A stretch of DNA of 34,857 nt. Source: Pseudomonadota bacterium (GTDB taxonomy: Bacteria > Desulfobacterota > Binatia > Binatales > Binataceae). The stretch is from NCBI GenBank assembly GCA_021324455.1, contig JAJPJA010000107.1:1-34857 (forward strand), in the 5' to 3' direction. The translations under genes and the position numbers were made by a program. This document shows, piece after piece, positions 23,899 to 32,515 of the stretch (position 1 is its first letter; every line of letters begins with the position of its first letter). The notes beneath the pieces were generated by a model. That model was not told where the DNA came from. It saw nothing but the letters and a program-made list of their open reading frames with translations, and did not search any database.

Positions 23899-24825
23899 CT
23901 ATTTCTTGTTCCTGGGCGTCGGCAGGCCGGGGATTTTTACCTCCACGCGCCCGAACTCCATCAGGCCGGTGACAAATACGGTGGTCAGGTCATCGCCGCC
24001 GAAGCAGAAATTCGTGATGTGCCTGTTGCCCGCCAGGATTGTCCCCAGATGGCGCCCCGACGGATCGATGATCCAGATGCCGCCGGGACCGGTGCACCAT
24101 ACGTTGCCCTCGCTGTCCACCTTCATTCCGTCCGGCGCCCCGGGCAGCTTCCCGCTCATCTGGCAGAACACCCGGTCGGAGGCGAGATTGAGCAGCCCGG
24201 TGTTGTTGAACAGGTCGAAGTTGAAGGCCCGGATATGCATCCGCATCGTGTCATTGACGTAAAGGATCGATTCGTCGGGCGACAGCGCGATACCGTTGGG
24301 CAGCACGAAATCGCGCGCCACCAGGTTGATCCGCGACAAATCGGGCGACACCCGATAGACGCCGGCGAAATCCAGCTCCGTGTCCACTCGCATCGTGATC
24401 GGATCGGTGAAGTAGATGCCGCCGTCGGATTTGACGCAGATGTCGTTGGGACGGTTGAGCTTCCAGCCGCGATAATTGTTGGCGACCACCGTGATGCTGC
24501 CGTCGGGCTCCTCGCGGGTGACGCTGCGGCTGGCATGCTCGCAGGCAAGCAGGCGGCCCTGCGGATCGCGGGTCAGGCCGTTGGCGTCGTTGGTGCCGTC
24601 CTTGTACAGCTCCACGCCTTTTTGCGCGCTCCATTTGTAGCGCTTGCTGTTGGCGTTGTCGCTGAACAACAGGTAGTTGCCTTCATGGAACCAGACCGGA
24701 CCTTCGGCAACGCCCTTGATACCCCCGTCTTCGAAGAATCCGCCGAACCCGTCGGCTATCCATTCGATCTCCGCGTTGAGCGAGACCAGCCGCTCGATAC
24801 CGGGAGCTGTTTTCTCAACCGCCAT
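23899..24825 (-). CDS. SMP-30/gluconolactonase family protein
   Basis: 308 residues from the ATG at 24825, with TGGAGGACTTTGACC upstream. A long in-frame extension further upstream has the composition of a shadow frame. It is a six-bladed propeller of the SMP-30/regucalcin/gluconolactonase type with the four metal ligands visible: Glu41 (VAEGPVWF), Asn127 (NRPNDICV), Asn177 (LPNGIALSPDES) and Asp232 (APDGMKVDSEG). It would hydrolyse a lactone in a divalent-metal-dependent way. It is the first gene of the minus-strand unit that continues into the GMC oxidoreductase, consistent with alcohol/lactol oxidation followed by lactone opening. It is divergent from the third amidohydrolase across 231 bases. 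Confidence 0.93.
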   Translation of the reverse strand: MAVEKTAPGIERLVSLNAEIEWIADGFGGFFEDGGIKGVAEGPVWFHEGNYLLFSDNANSKRYKWSAQKGVELYKDGTNDANGLTRDPQGRLLACEHASRSVTREEPDGSITVVANNYRGWKLNRPNDICVKSDGGIYFTDPITMRVDTELDFAGVYRVSPDLSRINLVARDFVLPNGIALSPDESILYVNDTMRMHIRAFNFDLFNNTGLLNLASDRVFCQMSGKLPGAPDGMKVDSEGNVWCTGPGGIWIIDPSGRHLGTILAGNRHITNFCFGGDDLTTVFVTGLMEFGRVEVKIPGLPTPRNKK

Positions 24826-24842
24826 GGTCAAAGTCCTCCAAA

Positions 24843-24862
24843 TGCCGGCGCGAACGCCGGCA
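24843..24862 (-). promoter_or_regulatory. perfect hairpin directly upstream of the SMP-30 ribosome binding site
   Basis: TGCCGGCG and CGCCGGCA form a perfect eight-base stem with a four-base loop, ending three bases before the GGAGG of the SMP-30 gene. It would sit in the 5' untranslated RNA. It could be a translational or stability element or a chance GC-rich repeat. Confidence 0.35.
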
Positions 24863-25056
24863 ATGTTCTGCTCCGCAATCGCCGCAGTTGGCCGACATGT
24901 AACACCGGCGGCGGAAATATTCCACCGCGTGGGATACTGAGTTCCGGCTGCTGGACGGATGCCGTGGGGCAAAGCGTTTGAAACCTCCGGGCGTGATCCT
25001 GTAAATCCAATCGCAGCATCACCGCTGAAGCGAATTTCCCCAAGGAGCGCCGAAAG

Positions 25057-26172
25057 ATGACCACCAAAACCTACAACATCATCTCCGCGGACGATCACGT
25101 TCAGGAACCGCCCGACACCTGGCAGAGCCGGGTTCCGGGCAAACTCAAGCAACGCGCCCCCAGGATTGTCTCCACGCCCGAGGGCGACGCATGGGAGGTG
25201 GACGGCAGGCGCTACGGCGCGTTGGGTCTTGGCGCTCAGGCCGGCCGCAGGTACGAGGACTACAAGGCGTCGGGCGACACTTACAACACCATCCGCAAGG
25301 GCACCTTCGATCCGGCCGAGCGCCTCAAGGACATGGCGGTGGACGGAATCGACGCGCAGGTGCTGTTTCCCAATCTGGCCATCAGCTGCCTTTACAGCAT
25401 CAGGGACTTCGAACTGCAGTTGACCTGCCTGCGCGCCTACAATGACTTTCTGTCGGATTTCTGTTCGGTGGCGCCGCAAAGCCTGATCGGCGTCGGGCTG
25501 CTGCCCACTGACGACGTTTCCGCCGCGGTAGAGGAAATCGAACGCGTCGCCCGACTGCCCGGTCTGCGCGGTGTGCTGGTGCCGACCTATCCGGGGAAAA
25601 GCAGCCTGGAGGATCCGGCCTACGATCGAATCTGGGCGGCGGCGCAGGACCATGCGCTGCCGATGCATATCCATCTGATCACCGGCACCGGCACCAAAAA
25701 CGAGCGGTTTGCCCAGTTGGGATCGGCCAGCGCGCTATGCGCCGAGATGACCAACCATTCGATGGCCTGCTACGAGACGCTGTCCAAACTGATCTTCGCC
25801 GGAGTGTTCGAGCGCTATCCCAGGATGAAATTCGTCTCGGTGGAAGGCAATATCGGCTGGATCGGCTATTTCCTGGGCAAATGCGATATGGTTTATCGGC
25901 GCCACCGGCACTGGACCGGACTGGAATTGCCCAAACCGCCCAGCGAGTATTTCCGCCAGTCCATCTACGCGACCTTCATCGAGGACAAGGTCGGCGTCAG
26001 GATCGCCGACATGATCGGCGAGGACAACCTGATGTGGTCCTCCGACTATCCGCACACCGACACCACCTGGCCCAATTCGCGCCGGTTCATCGAGGATCAA
26101 TTCGCCGGGCTTCCCGAACGTCTCAAACACAAGATTATCGCCGGCAACGCGCAGAAACTGTACAGCCTGTAA
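25057..26172 (+). CDS. amidohydrolase family protein (ACMSD/decarboxylase-like), copy 3
   Basis: 371 residues, ATG preceded by CCCAAGGAGCGCCGAAAG. N-terminal IISADDHVQEPPDTW holds the metal motif Asp12-x-His14 and Glu17. The barrel His is in MHIHLITGTGTKNERF, KFVSVEGNIGWIGYFLGK is a further conserved strand, and terminal Asp330 sits in MWSSDYPHTDTTWP. The closing segment IIAGNAQKLYSL is the standard end of the family. It is a single gene, divergent from the SMP-30/GMC/amidohydrolase unit and ending in a stem-loop. It belongs to the same broad family as copies 1 and 2 but is not a close copy of either, so three different substrates, or three steps, are likely. Confidence 0.92.
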   Translation: MTTKTYNIISADDHVQEPPDTWQSRVPGKLKQRAPRIVSTPEGDAWEVDGRRYGALGLGAQAGRRYEDYKASGDTYNTIRKGTFDPAERLKDMAVDGIDAQVLFPNLAISCLYSIRDFELQLTCLRAYNDFLSDFCSVAPQSLIGVGLLPTDDVSAAVEEIERVARLPGLRGVLVPTYPGKSSLEDPAYDRIWAAAQDHALPMHIHLITGTGTKNERFAQLGSASALCAEMTNHSMACYETLSKLIFAGVFERYPRMKFVSVEGNIGWIGYFLGKCDMVYRRHRHWTGLELPKPPSEYFRQSIYATFIEDKVGVRIADMIGEDNLMWSSDYPHTDTTWPNSRRFIEDQFAGLPERLKHKIIAGNAQKLYSL

Positions 26173-26191
26173 TCGCCCCAGACCGGGCGAT
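26172..26191 (+). terminator. stem-loop at the end of the amidohydrolase gene
   Basis: ATCGCCC and GGGCGAT pair perfectly around a six-base loop, beginning at the last base of the stop codon. There is no T-run, so it is only a candidate terminator. Confidence 0.35.
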
Positions 26192-26203
26192 CCGGCGTTT
26201 ACC

Positions 26204-26270
26204 TTGACATCCTGTCAAAGCCGGATTACAGACGATTTGCTTCGATCGATGTAGCTTCATATGAAGTTAC
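26204..26270 (+). promoter_or_regulatory. candidate promoter and palindromic operator upstream of the DUF1329 gene
   Basis: TTGACA at 26204-26209 is a perfect -35 match, itself half of an inverted repeat (TTGACA-TCC-TGTCAA). Seventeen bases on, TACAGA is a poor -10 (three of six). At 26251-26270 lies GTAGCTTCATATGAAGTTAC, a palindrome with a perfect 12-base core and one mismatched pair. It is placed where a repressor would block transcription start. A MarR-type regulator is encoded about 5.4 kb downstream on the same strand. The link between the two is inference. Confidence 0.4.
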
Positions 26271-26361
26271 TTTCAATCGAGCGATCTTAATTCGGAGCCG
26301 GACCAGGCCCGGCCGCGGTTCAGCGCGCCCGGGCATCCGGCGGCCTTCTTGGAGGATGCCC

Positions 26362-27714
26362 ATGACAAGATCATCGGCCGGCTTTACCTGCACGATCGCC
26401 GCGATACTGCTGCTGGCGGGCGCCGCCGCATCCGCCAGGGCCCAGGTGTTCCCGCTCTACGATCCGGGGTTCGTGAAGGACCTCGCCGACGTCAACTCAC
26501 CCGATACCATCGCGCCCGGCACCCAGATCACCGTGCGGAACTGGAGGCAGTACCGGCGCTTCATGCCGCTGGGCCTGCAGAAACTCTACAGCGGAGCTTA
26601 TTTCTGGCATGTCGGCAATGGTCCAGAGTTCACCATGACCGTGGGCCCCACTATTCACACGCCGCTGCCGCGCAAATATCTGGACGATACCGAGAAGTAC
26701 CATAACCAGGTGAGCCTGCGGCGGCTGCCCGACGGCGCCTATATGATGGACGGGTACGTCGCGGGGATGCCGTTTCCCAGGGCCGCCGAACCGAACCAGG
26801 CCTGGAAGATCGCCTACAACATCCGCGCGCGCTACGGCCCGTGGGCGATGCACATCCACTATCGTTCGGTAAACATCGACGGTTACCACAGCGTGACGAC
26901 CGCCGATGGCATCGAGGACGCCTGGCGGATGAGCCACATCAGCGACACCGGGATGCCGCTCAATCAGCCCTACGCCGGCGATATATTCTATTCCAACCGC
27001 AATTTCGAGGCCGCCCCCGAACAGATAAAATACCTGACCGAGGTCACGCTGCTGCACGACGACCCGACCAAAATTCAGGACATCTACCTGTTTCTGCCCT
27101 CGCTGCGCAGGTCGCTGCGGCTGTCGGGCGCCGCGCGCTGTTCCCCGCTGCTGGGCACCGACTGGATCCAGGACGACCAGGGCGACATCCTGTTTCTCAA
27201 ATTGACCGACTTCAGGTTCAGGGTGCTGGGCGAAAAGAAACTGCTGGCAATGGTGCATCAGGATCCGGTCGCCCGCAACAAGCCCGACGAATCGTTCACC
27301 AGCTATGATTCGTCGCTGCCCGGATGGCCCAAACCGGTGGACGGCAACTGGGAATTGCGCGACATGTATGTAGTCGAGATCAAGGCGCTGCCGGAACACT
27401 ACTGCGTGCCGACGCGGATAATATACGTTGACAAGGAAACGTTCATTCCTTTCCTGCACGATATCTACGACCCCAATAACAGGCTGTGGAAGACGTATTT
27501 CTTTTTGGAAGGAATCGTTCCCATAAATCCGCGGGAGAAGGCCTATCTGCACGACGCCTTCAACGACTCCATCTACGATCTGCAGAACAAACATATGAGT
27601 TTGGCGCAGGTCGCGATGCCCGGAGTATCGGCCAACGAATATACGCCGGAAACGACCCGGACCGAGGAAAGCACGCTGGCCTTTCCCGCATCGCTCGCCC
27701 AGGTCATGCAGTAA
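26362..27714 (+). CDS. DUF1329 domain-containing exported protein
   Basis: 450 residues from the ATG at 26362. GGAGG lies six bases upstream, whereas the ATG at 26356 directly abuts GGAGG. A signal peptide is clear: hydrophobic residues 10-20, then ASARA with likely cleavage between Ala27 and Gln28, so the mature protein is periplasmic or outer-membrane associated and not a lipoprotein. The body matches the DUF1329 family (related to outer membrane lipoprotein sorting proteins), with ILFLKLTDFRFRVLGEKKLL and LRDMYVVEIKALPEHYCVPTR split over the middle. DUF1329 proteins often accompany hydrocarbon and aromatic degradation genes; their molecular role is not established. It precedes hyuB by 93 bases and could be co-expressed with it. 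Confidence 0.87.
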   Translation: MTRSSAGFTCTIAAILLLAGAAASARAQVFPLYDPGFVKDLADVNSPDTIAPGTQITVRNWRQYRRFMPLGLQKLYSGAYFWHVGNGPEFTMTVGPTIHTPLPRKYLDDTEKYHNQVSLRRLPDGAYMMDGYVAGMPFPRAAEPNQAWKIAYNIRARYGPWAMHIHYRSVNIDGYHSVTTADGIEDAWRMSHISDTGMPLNQPYAGDIFYSNRNFEAAPEQIKYLTEVTLLHDDPTKIQDIYLFLPSLRRSLRLSGAARCSPLLGTDWIQDDQGDILFLKLTDFRFRVLGEKKLLAMVHQDPVARNKPDESFTSYDSSLPGWPKPVDGNWELRDMYVVEIKALPEHYCVPTRIIYVDKETFIPFLHDIYDPNNRLWKTYFFLEGIVPINPREKAYLHDAFNDSIYDLQNKHMSLAQVAMPGVSANEYTPETTRTEESTLAFPASLAQVMQ

Positions 27715-27807
27715 ACCGGCAATCCGGCCGCGATTGGGCGAAGGCCTGATTACAGGGGGGGTCGGCAGCTCGGAGCCGACTCCGCCGCCTCGATTCGGAG
27801 TCCGGCA

Positions 27808-29535
27808 ATGAAAGATCCCGTTCTGCGAGAAGTCGTTCAAAACGCGCTTGACACGATCGCCGACGAGGTCGGCGTATTCGCGGCGCGCAGCGCCTACTCG
27901 CCATTCGTCAATCAGTCGGGCGAAATCGCCACCGCCATCTTCGACCCCCAGGGCCGTTTGGTGGCGCAGACCAAGCGCGGTCTCGCGCACGCCTGCGCGG
28001 TGCGAATCGGCCAGCGCGAACTGCTCAAGGACTGGCCGCTGGAAGCGATGGAAGACGGCGACGCGTTCGTCTTCAACGACCACTTCCGCGGCGGCATTCA
28101 TCCCACGGACGTGATGGTGTTCCGGCCGGTTTTCCATCAGGGGCGCGTCGCGTTTATTTACGGCGCGATGATGATCGTATCGGATTTGGGCGGTTTGTCG
28201 GCGGCGGGACTTCCGGCCAACGCCACCGAATGCTTTCACGAAGGACTGATTATTCCCGCCGTCAGGCTGTACAAGGCGGGCCAGCCCAATCACGACGTCG
28301 TCGCCATGATCGAGGCCAACAGCCGCACCCCGCGCCGCGTGATGGGCGACATCCGGGCGCTGGTCGCGGGCGGGAATATGGCGGCGGTGCGGATGCTCGA
28401 GTTGATCGAAAAGTACGGCTGCGAAAATCTGCTCGCCATCATAAACGAACTGATGGACCGCTCGGAGAAGCTCACCCGCCAGGGAATCGAGCGCATCCCC
28501 GACGGCACCTACCAGGGGTCATACATAGTCGAGGAAGACGGTATCGTGCCCGACAAGAGTTACCGGGTGCGGGCGCGCATCACGATCGAGGGCGGCGATA
28601 TCAAATTCGATTTCAGCGGCAGCGATCCGCAGGCCCGGGGCGCGGTGAACGCTTCGTATTCGCAGTCGCTGTCGGGAATCATATTCGCACTGCTCTGCTT
28701 TCTCGACCCCGAAATCCCGATGAATGAGGGCTTTTTCCGCCCGATTTCGGTGGAGCTTCCGCTGGGCAGCATCGTCAATCCGCGCTATCCGGCCGCATGC
28801 AACATCCGCATCGGAACAGTGCAGGCGATCGTCGATTCGATTATCCAGGCTTTCGCGCCGGTCTTTCCCGATCGCGTACAGGCGCCGGGCGGCACGCCGC
28901 ATTCTCTGCTCGCCGCCGGACGCCATCCCAGGACCGGCGACATGTGGGCGTTCCTCGATCCGCATTTCGGCCCATGCGGCGCGCGGTCGACCCGGGACGG
29001 CGTGGATTGTATGCCCGACCCGCTGTTCGCGGGTCAGAGCGCCTACGGCCGCAATATCGAGAATTACGAACTGGAATTTCCGCTGCGCTACGAACGCTTC
29101 CAGGTCTGGCGGGACTCCGGCGGTCCGGGCAAATGGCGCGGCGGATGCGGCCTGCTCAAGGAGGTTACCTTTCTGGCCGAAAACGATCTGACCGTGCGCG
29201 CGGTCGATCGATGCCGCATTCCTCCCCAGGGACTGGCCGGCGGAAAGCCGGGAAAAGGCGGCGGCTGGATTATCAATCGCGGCCGGCCCGACGAATGGAA
29301 TCCTCCTCCCAAGCAGACCAATATCCGCGTCCCGGCGGGAACGATGGTTACGCAGCTGGTGTCCGGCGGCGGCGGCTACGGCGACCCCTTCCAACGGCCG
29401 CCGGAACTGGTCGCCCGCGACGTCCAGGAAGGATTCGTTTCGATCGAAGCCGCCGCCCGCGACTATGGCGTGGTTATAGATCGGACCGGCGGCGAGGTCG
29501 ACCTCGAAGCCACCCGGCGGCTGCGCGGGCGCTGA
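27808..29535 (+). CDS. hyuB: hydantoinase B/oxoprolinase family protein
   Basis: 575 residues, usual length. N-terminal QNALDTIADEVGVFAARSAY and the metal-binding loop FNDHFRGGIHPTDV (Asn90, Asp91, His98, Asp101) are typical, although most relatives read NDPY or NDPW here. The C-terminal part shows GGPGKWRGGCGLLKEV, then the ending GGGGYGDPFQRPPELVARDV characteristic of HyuB. GGAG lies seven bases before the ATG. HyuB forms the second half-reaction site of ATP-dependent hydantoinase, oxoprolinase and acetone/acetophenone carboxylase-type enzymes, which work with HyuA. The hyuA gene follows after 16 bases, an order opposite to the more common A-then-B. The substrate could be a hydantoin, lactam or ketone and cannot be read from the sequence. 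Confidence 0.93.
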   Translation: MKDPVLREVVQNALDTIADEVGVFAARSAYSPFVNQSGEIATAIFDPQGRLVAQTKRGLAHACAVRIGQRELLKDWPLEAMEDGDAFVFNDHFRGGIHPTDVMVFRPVFHQGRVAFIYGAMMIVSDLGGLSAAGLPANATECFHEGLIIPAVRLYKAGQPNHDVVAMIEANSRTPRRVMGDIRALVAGGNMAAVRMLELIEKYGCENLLAIINELMDRSEKLTRQGIERIPDGTYQGSYIVEEDGIVPDKSYRVRARITIEGGDIKFDFSGSDPQARGAVNASYSQSLSGIIFALLCFLDPEIPMNEGFFRPISVELPLGSIVNPRYPAACNIRIGTVQAIVDSIIQAFAPVFPDRVQAPGGTPHSLLAAGRHPRTGDMWAFLDPHFGPCGARSTRDGVDCMPDPLFAGQSAYGRNIENYELEFPLRYERFQVWRDSGGPGKWRGGCGLLKEVTFLAENDLTVRAVDRCRIPPQGLAGGKPGKGGGWIINRGRPDEWNPPPKQTNIRVPAGTMVTQLVSGGGGYGDPFQRPPELVARDVQEGFVSIEAAARDYGVVIDRTGGEVDLEATRRLRGR

Positions 29536-29551
29536 AGGACGCAACTGAGTA

Positions 29552-31651
29552 ATGGAACGAAAATACTATGTCGGAGTGGATATCGGCGGGACCTTTACCG
29601 ACGTGGTGCTGAGCGAAGCCAGCGGCGAGCGGGTCCATAACGCGAAAACGCTTACCACGCCGTCCGATCCGGTGCAGGGAGTGATGACCGGGATCGCGGA
29701 GGCGTTGGGCCTGGCGCAGGCGGCGCCGCACCAAATCTCGCGCGTCGTCCACGCCACCACCCTGGCCACCAATCTGATTATCGAGCGCAAGGGCGCGCCG
29801 CTGGCATTCGTCACCACCGAAGGCTTCGGCGATATGTTCGCAATCGGCAAGCAGGCGCGGATGGACGCGGACAGCTACAGCCTGCTGTACGAACGGCCGC
29901 CCGCGCTGGTGCCGCGCAAGATGGTATTCGAAGTGAAGGAGCGTCTTGCCGCCGACGGCCAAATCGCGGTTGCGCTGGACGAAGCTGGCGCCCGCGCCGT
30001 AATCGAGGAGATCGCGCGGGCGGCGCCGCAGTCGGTTGCCATATGCCTGCTGCATTCCTATACCAATCCGGCGCACGAGCGGAGACTGGCCGAGATGATA
30101 CGCAGCCGTCTGCCTCAAGTGTATATCGCCCAGTCCGCCGAAGTATGGCCTGAAATCGGCGAATACGAGCGCGCCGCGACAACGGTAATCTCGGCCTATG
30201 TCGGACCGATGTTCTCGCAGTACGTAACCAACCTCGGTTCCTCGCTAAAACAAAATGGAATAAAGAGCGGACTTGAGATTATGCAATCCAGCGGGGGGAT
30301 TATGCCTGCCGCAACCGCGGCCCGAAAGGCGGTCTATAGTATCGAGTCGGGCCCCGCCGCCGGCGTGATTGCCGCCTCGCATCTGGGCGAACTTTGCGGG
30401 CGCCGCAACGTGCTTTCCTTCGACATGGGCGGCACTACCGCCAAGGTCGCGCTGATTCCCGGCGGCAAGCCGGCGATTACTCACGACTTCCGCATCGGCA
30501 CCAGCATGAGCGGCGGCACGCGCAAGGGCGGCGAGCCGGTCAAGGTTCCGGTGCTCGATCTGGCCGAAGTGGGCGCCGGCGGCGGCAGTATCGCATGGGT
30601 CGACAGCGCGGGGTTTCTGCACGTCGGGCCGCACAGCGCGGGCGCCGCGCCGGGACCCGCCTGCTATGGCTTCGGCGGCGAACAGCCCACCGTCACCGAC
30701 GCCGACGTGGTCCTGGGCTACCTCGATCCCGACTACTTTCTGGGCGGCAAGATGCGCATTTTTCCGGACAGGAGCGAGGAAGCGATCGCGCGCAACATCG
30801 CGGCGCCGCTGGGACTGGGCGTGGTCGAGGCAGCCAAGGGAATATACGATCTGATCAACGCGAAAATGGGATCGGCAATCCGCGTCGTCACGGTGCGGCG
30901 CGGAGTCGATCCGCGCGAATTCGCCGCGGTCGCGTTCGGCGGCGCCGGACCCGCGCATATCGTTAAAGTCGTGGAGCAGTTCCAGATTCCGCTGGTGATC
31001 GTGCCGATCTCCCCGGGAGTGAAATCCGCTTTCGGCCTCCTGGTCTCCGATATGGCCTACGATTACATCACCACGCGGATGATGAACTGCGCAGACGCCG
31101 ATATCGCCGAAATATCCAGAATCATCGCCGCGATGGAGGACGAGGCGCGCGCCGAGATGCATGCCGCCGGGCTGTCGGGCGAATCCGTCGTGCTGCAGCG
31201 CTTCTTCGACATGCGCTTCGTCCATCAGCGCCACGAGATGGCGGTGCCGATTCCCGGCGGGCCGATTACCGGCGATATGATCGGCGCCGCCGACCAGGGT
31301 TTCCGCCGCATGTATTCGGACATGTTCGGCGTGCGGCCCGCGGACCCGTGCCAGATGGTGAACTTCCGCGTCAGGGCGGTGGGGATGGTGCCGAAGGCGC
31401 GGACTCCGATCGCGCCGGCGGGAGATGGAAATGCGGACCGGGCCTTGAAGAAGCATCGCAAGGCCTACTTCCCCGACGGCGGCGGATTTGTGGATACTCC
31501 GGTTTACGATCGGGCGAATCTGAGAAACGGCGACAGTATAATCGGTCCAGTTATAGTCGAGGAGCCGGATTCGACCACAATCTGTCCGCCGGAGTATTCA
31601 ATCACCGTCGATCCCTTTCTCAATCTCCTGATCAGCCGGCGCAATGGTTGA
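29552..31651 (+). CDS. hyuA: hydantoinase A/oxoprolinase family protein, copy 1
   Basis: 699 residues. Actin/Hsp70/sugar kinase (ASKHA) fold with the first phosphate motif GVDIGGTFTDVVL (Asp10, Gly12-Thr14) and the second, SFDMGGTTAKVAL (Asp291). Further conserved parts are HATTLATNLIIERKGA, LAEVGAGGGSIAW and AFGGAGPAHIVKV. HyuA uses ATP to phosphorylate the substrate carbonyl or enol, so that HyuB can hydrolyse the lactam or carboxylate the ketone. It follows hyuB closely and is probably its partner. The second hyuA at 32516 is similar along the whole length, with the same domain borders, but clearly divergent. The hyuA gene ends 52 bases before a MarR gene. Confidence 0.94.
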   Translation: MERKYYVGVDIGGTFTDVVLSEASGERVHNAKTLTTPSDPVQGVMTGIAEALGLAQAAPHQISRVVHATTLATNLIIERKGAPLAFVTTEGFGDMFAIGKQARMDADSYSLLYERPPALVPRKMVFEVKERLAADGQIAVALDEAGARAVIEEIARAAPQSVAICLLHSYTNPAHERRLAEMIRSRLPQVYIAQSAEVWPEIGEYERAATTVISAYVGPMFSQYVTNLGSSLKQNGIKSGLEIMQSSGGIMPAATAARKAVYSIESGPAAGVIAASHLGELCGRRNVLSFDMGGTTAKVALIPGGKPAITHDFRIGTSMSGGTRKGGEPVKVPVLDLAEVGAGGGSIAWVDSAGFLHVGPHSAGAAPGPACYGFGGEQPTVTDADVVLGYLDPDYFLGGKMRIFPDRSEEAIARNIAAPLGLGVVEAAKGIYDLINAKMGSAIRVVTVRRGVDPREFAAVAFGGAGPAHIVKVVEQFQIPLVIVPISPGVKSAFGLLVSDMAYDYITTRMMNCADADIAEISRIIAAMEDEARAEMHAAGLSGESVVLQRFFDMRFVHQRHEMAVPIPGGPITGDMIGAADQGFRRMYSDMFGVRPADPCQMVNFRVRAVGMVPKARTPIAPAGDGNADRALKKHRKAYFPDGGGFVDTPVYDRANLRNGDSIIGPVIVEEPDSTTICPPEYSITVDPFLNLLISRRNG

Positions 31652-31703
31652 ATGCCGGAGCGGCGGTATTTATGGGACGGGATTATAAAATCGCGGAGTT
31701 GCT

Positions 31704-32408
31704 GTGGCGCGCCGGGAGATGGTCCAGGTCTTTATGAAGGCGAACGGCAAAAGCGCCGGAACCCAGCCCAGGGATTTCGTCGATCATCTGGTCGAACAGT
31801 GGCAGCGGGAACAGCCCCGGCTCGACACCACGGTGGCCGCGATTGTTGTACGCATGAAGCGCGCCACCGCGATCTTCGACGACGCCCGCGAGCGGCTCGC
31901 GCAGCGCGTCGGCCTGCATGGAAACGAATTGATGCTGCTCGACGCGCTGCGCCGATCCGGTCCGCCCTACCGCCTCAAACCGGGAGTCCTGATGCGCGAA
32001 TTGCTGATTGCGTCCGGCACCGCCACCCGCTGGATCGACAGCATTGAGGACCGCCGCCTGGTCAAGCGCCTGGCCGATCCCAACGACCGGCGCGGAATAC
32101 TGATAGCGCTGACTCCGCTGGGGCGCCGCGTTCTGCAGAAAACCCAGAGCGCACACGGCCTGCGCGGGAACCGATCGCCGGAACATTGGGCGCTGTCCCG
32201 ACTGGGGCGCGCCGAGCTGGAAACCCTTTCCAATCTGCTGCGCAAGGCTTTGTTGATGCTTGAAGGAGAGGCCGGGCCTCCGGCCGCGTGCGCGGCCGCT
32301 ATGGACGCCAATGGCTCCGGGCGAGGCGCAAATCGGCGCAACGTGCGAGTGCCCCGCCGCTGCGCCAGAGGCTCAGGCGGCGCCGCGGATACGGCCGAGC
32401 GCCCGTAA
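31704..32408 (+). CDS. MarR family transcriptional regulator
   Basis: 234 residues from a GTG at 31704, chosen because GGAG lies five bases upstream; ATG codons at 31719 and 31734 are alternatives. The MarR winged helix-turn-helix spans about residues 71-140: LHGNELMLLDALRRSG, recognition helix near SGTATRWIDSIEDRRLV, wing KRLADPNDRRGILIALT, then the long C-terminal dimer helix. The last 45 residues are Ala/Gly/Arg-rich and look disordered, an unusual tail for this family. MarR proteins are dimers that lose DNA binding on contact with aromatic or other small ligands. Lying between two hyuA genes, it is the likely regulator of the hyu cluster, and the palindrome at 26251-26270 is a candidate site. 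Confidence 0.85.
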   Translation: MARREMVQVFMKANGKSAGTQPRDFVDHLVEQWQREQPRLDTTVAAIVVRMKRATAIFDDARERLAQRVGLHGNELMLLDALRRSGPPYRLKPGVLMRELLIASGTATRWIDSIEDRRLVKRLADPNDRRGILIALTPLGRRVLQKTQSAHGLRGNRSPEHWALSRLGRAELETLSNLLRKALLMLEGEAGPPAACAAAMDANGSGRGANRRNVRVPRRCARGSGGAADTAERP

Positions 32409-32515
32409 AGCTGAACCGTCTCGAGCGGCTGTGCCGATTTCACCGGCAAATAGACACGCCTGCACTGACATAGTAATTCAGGTCTGCAACAGCACTTCGG
32501 GAGCGACACCATCAG

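Noticed and set aside
26497..28293. 598-codon open frame on the minus strand
   Set aside because: It spans the DUF1329 gene and part of hyuB on the opposite strand, and both have clear family motifs and ribosome binding sites.
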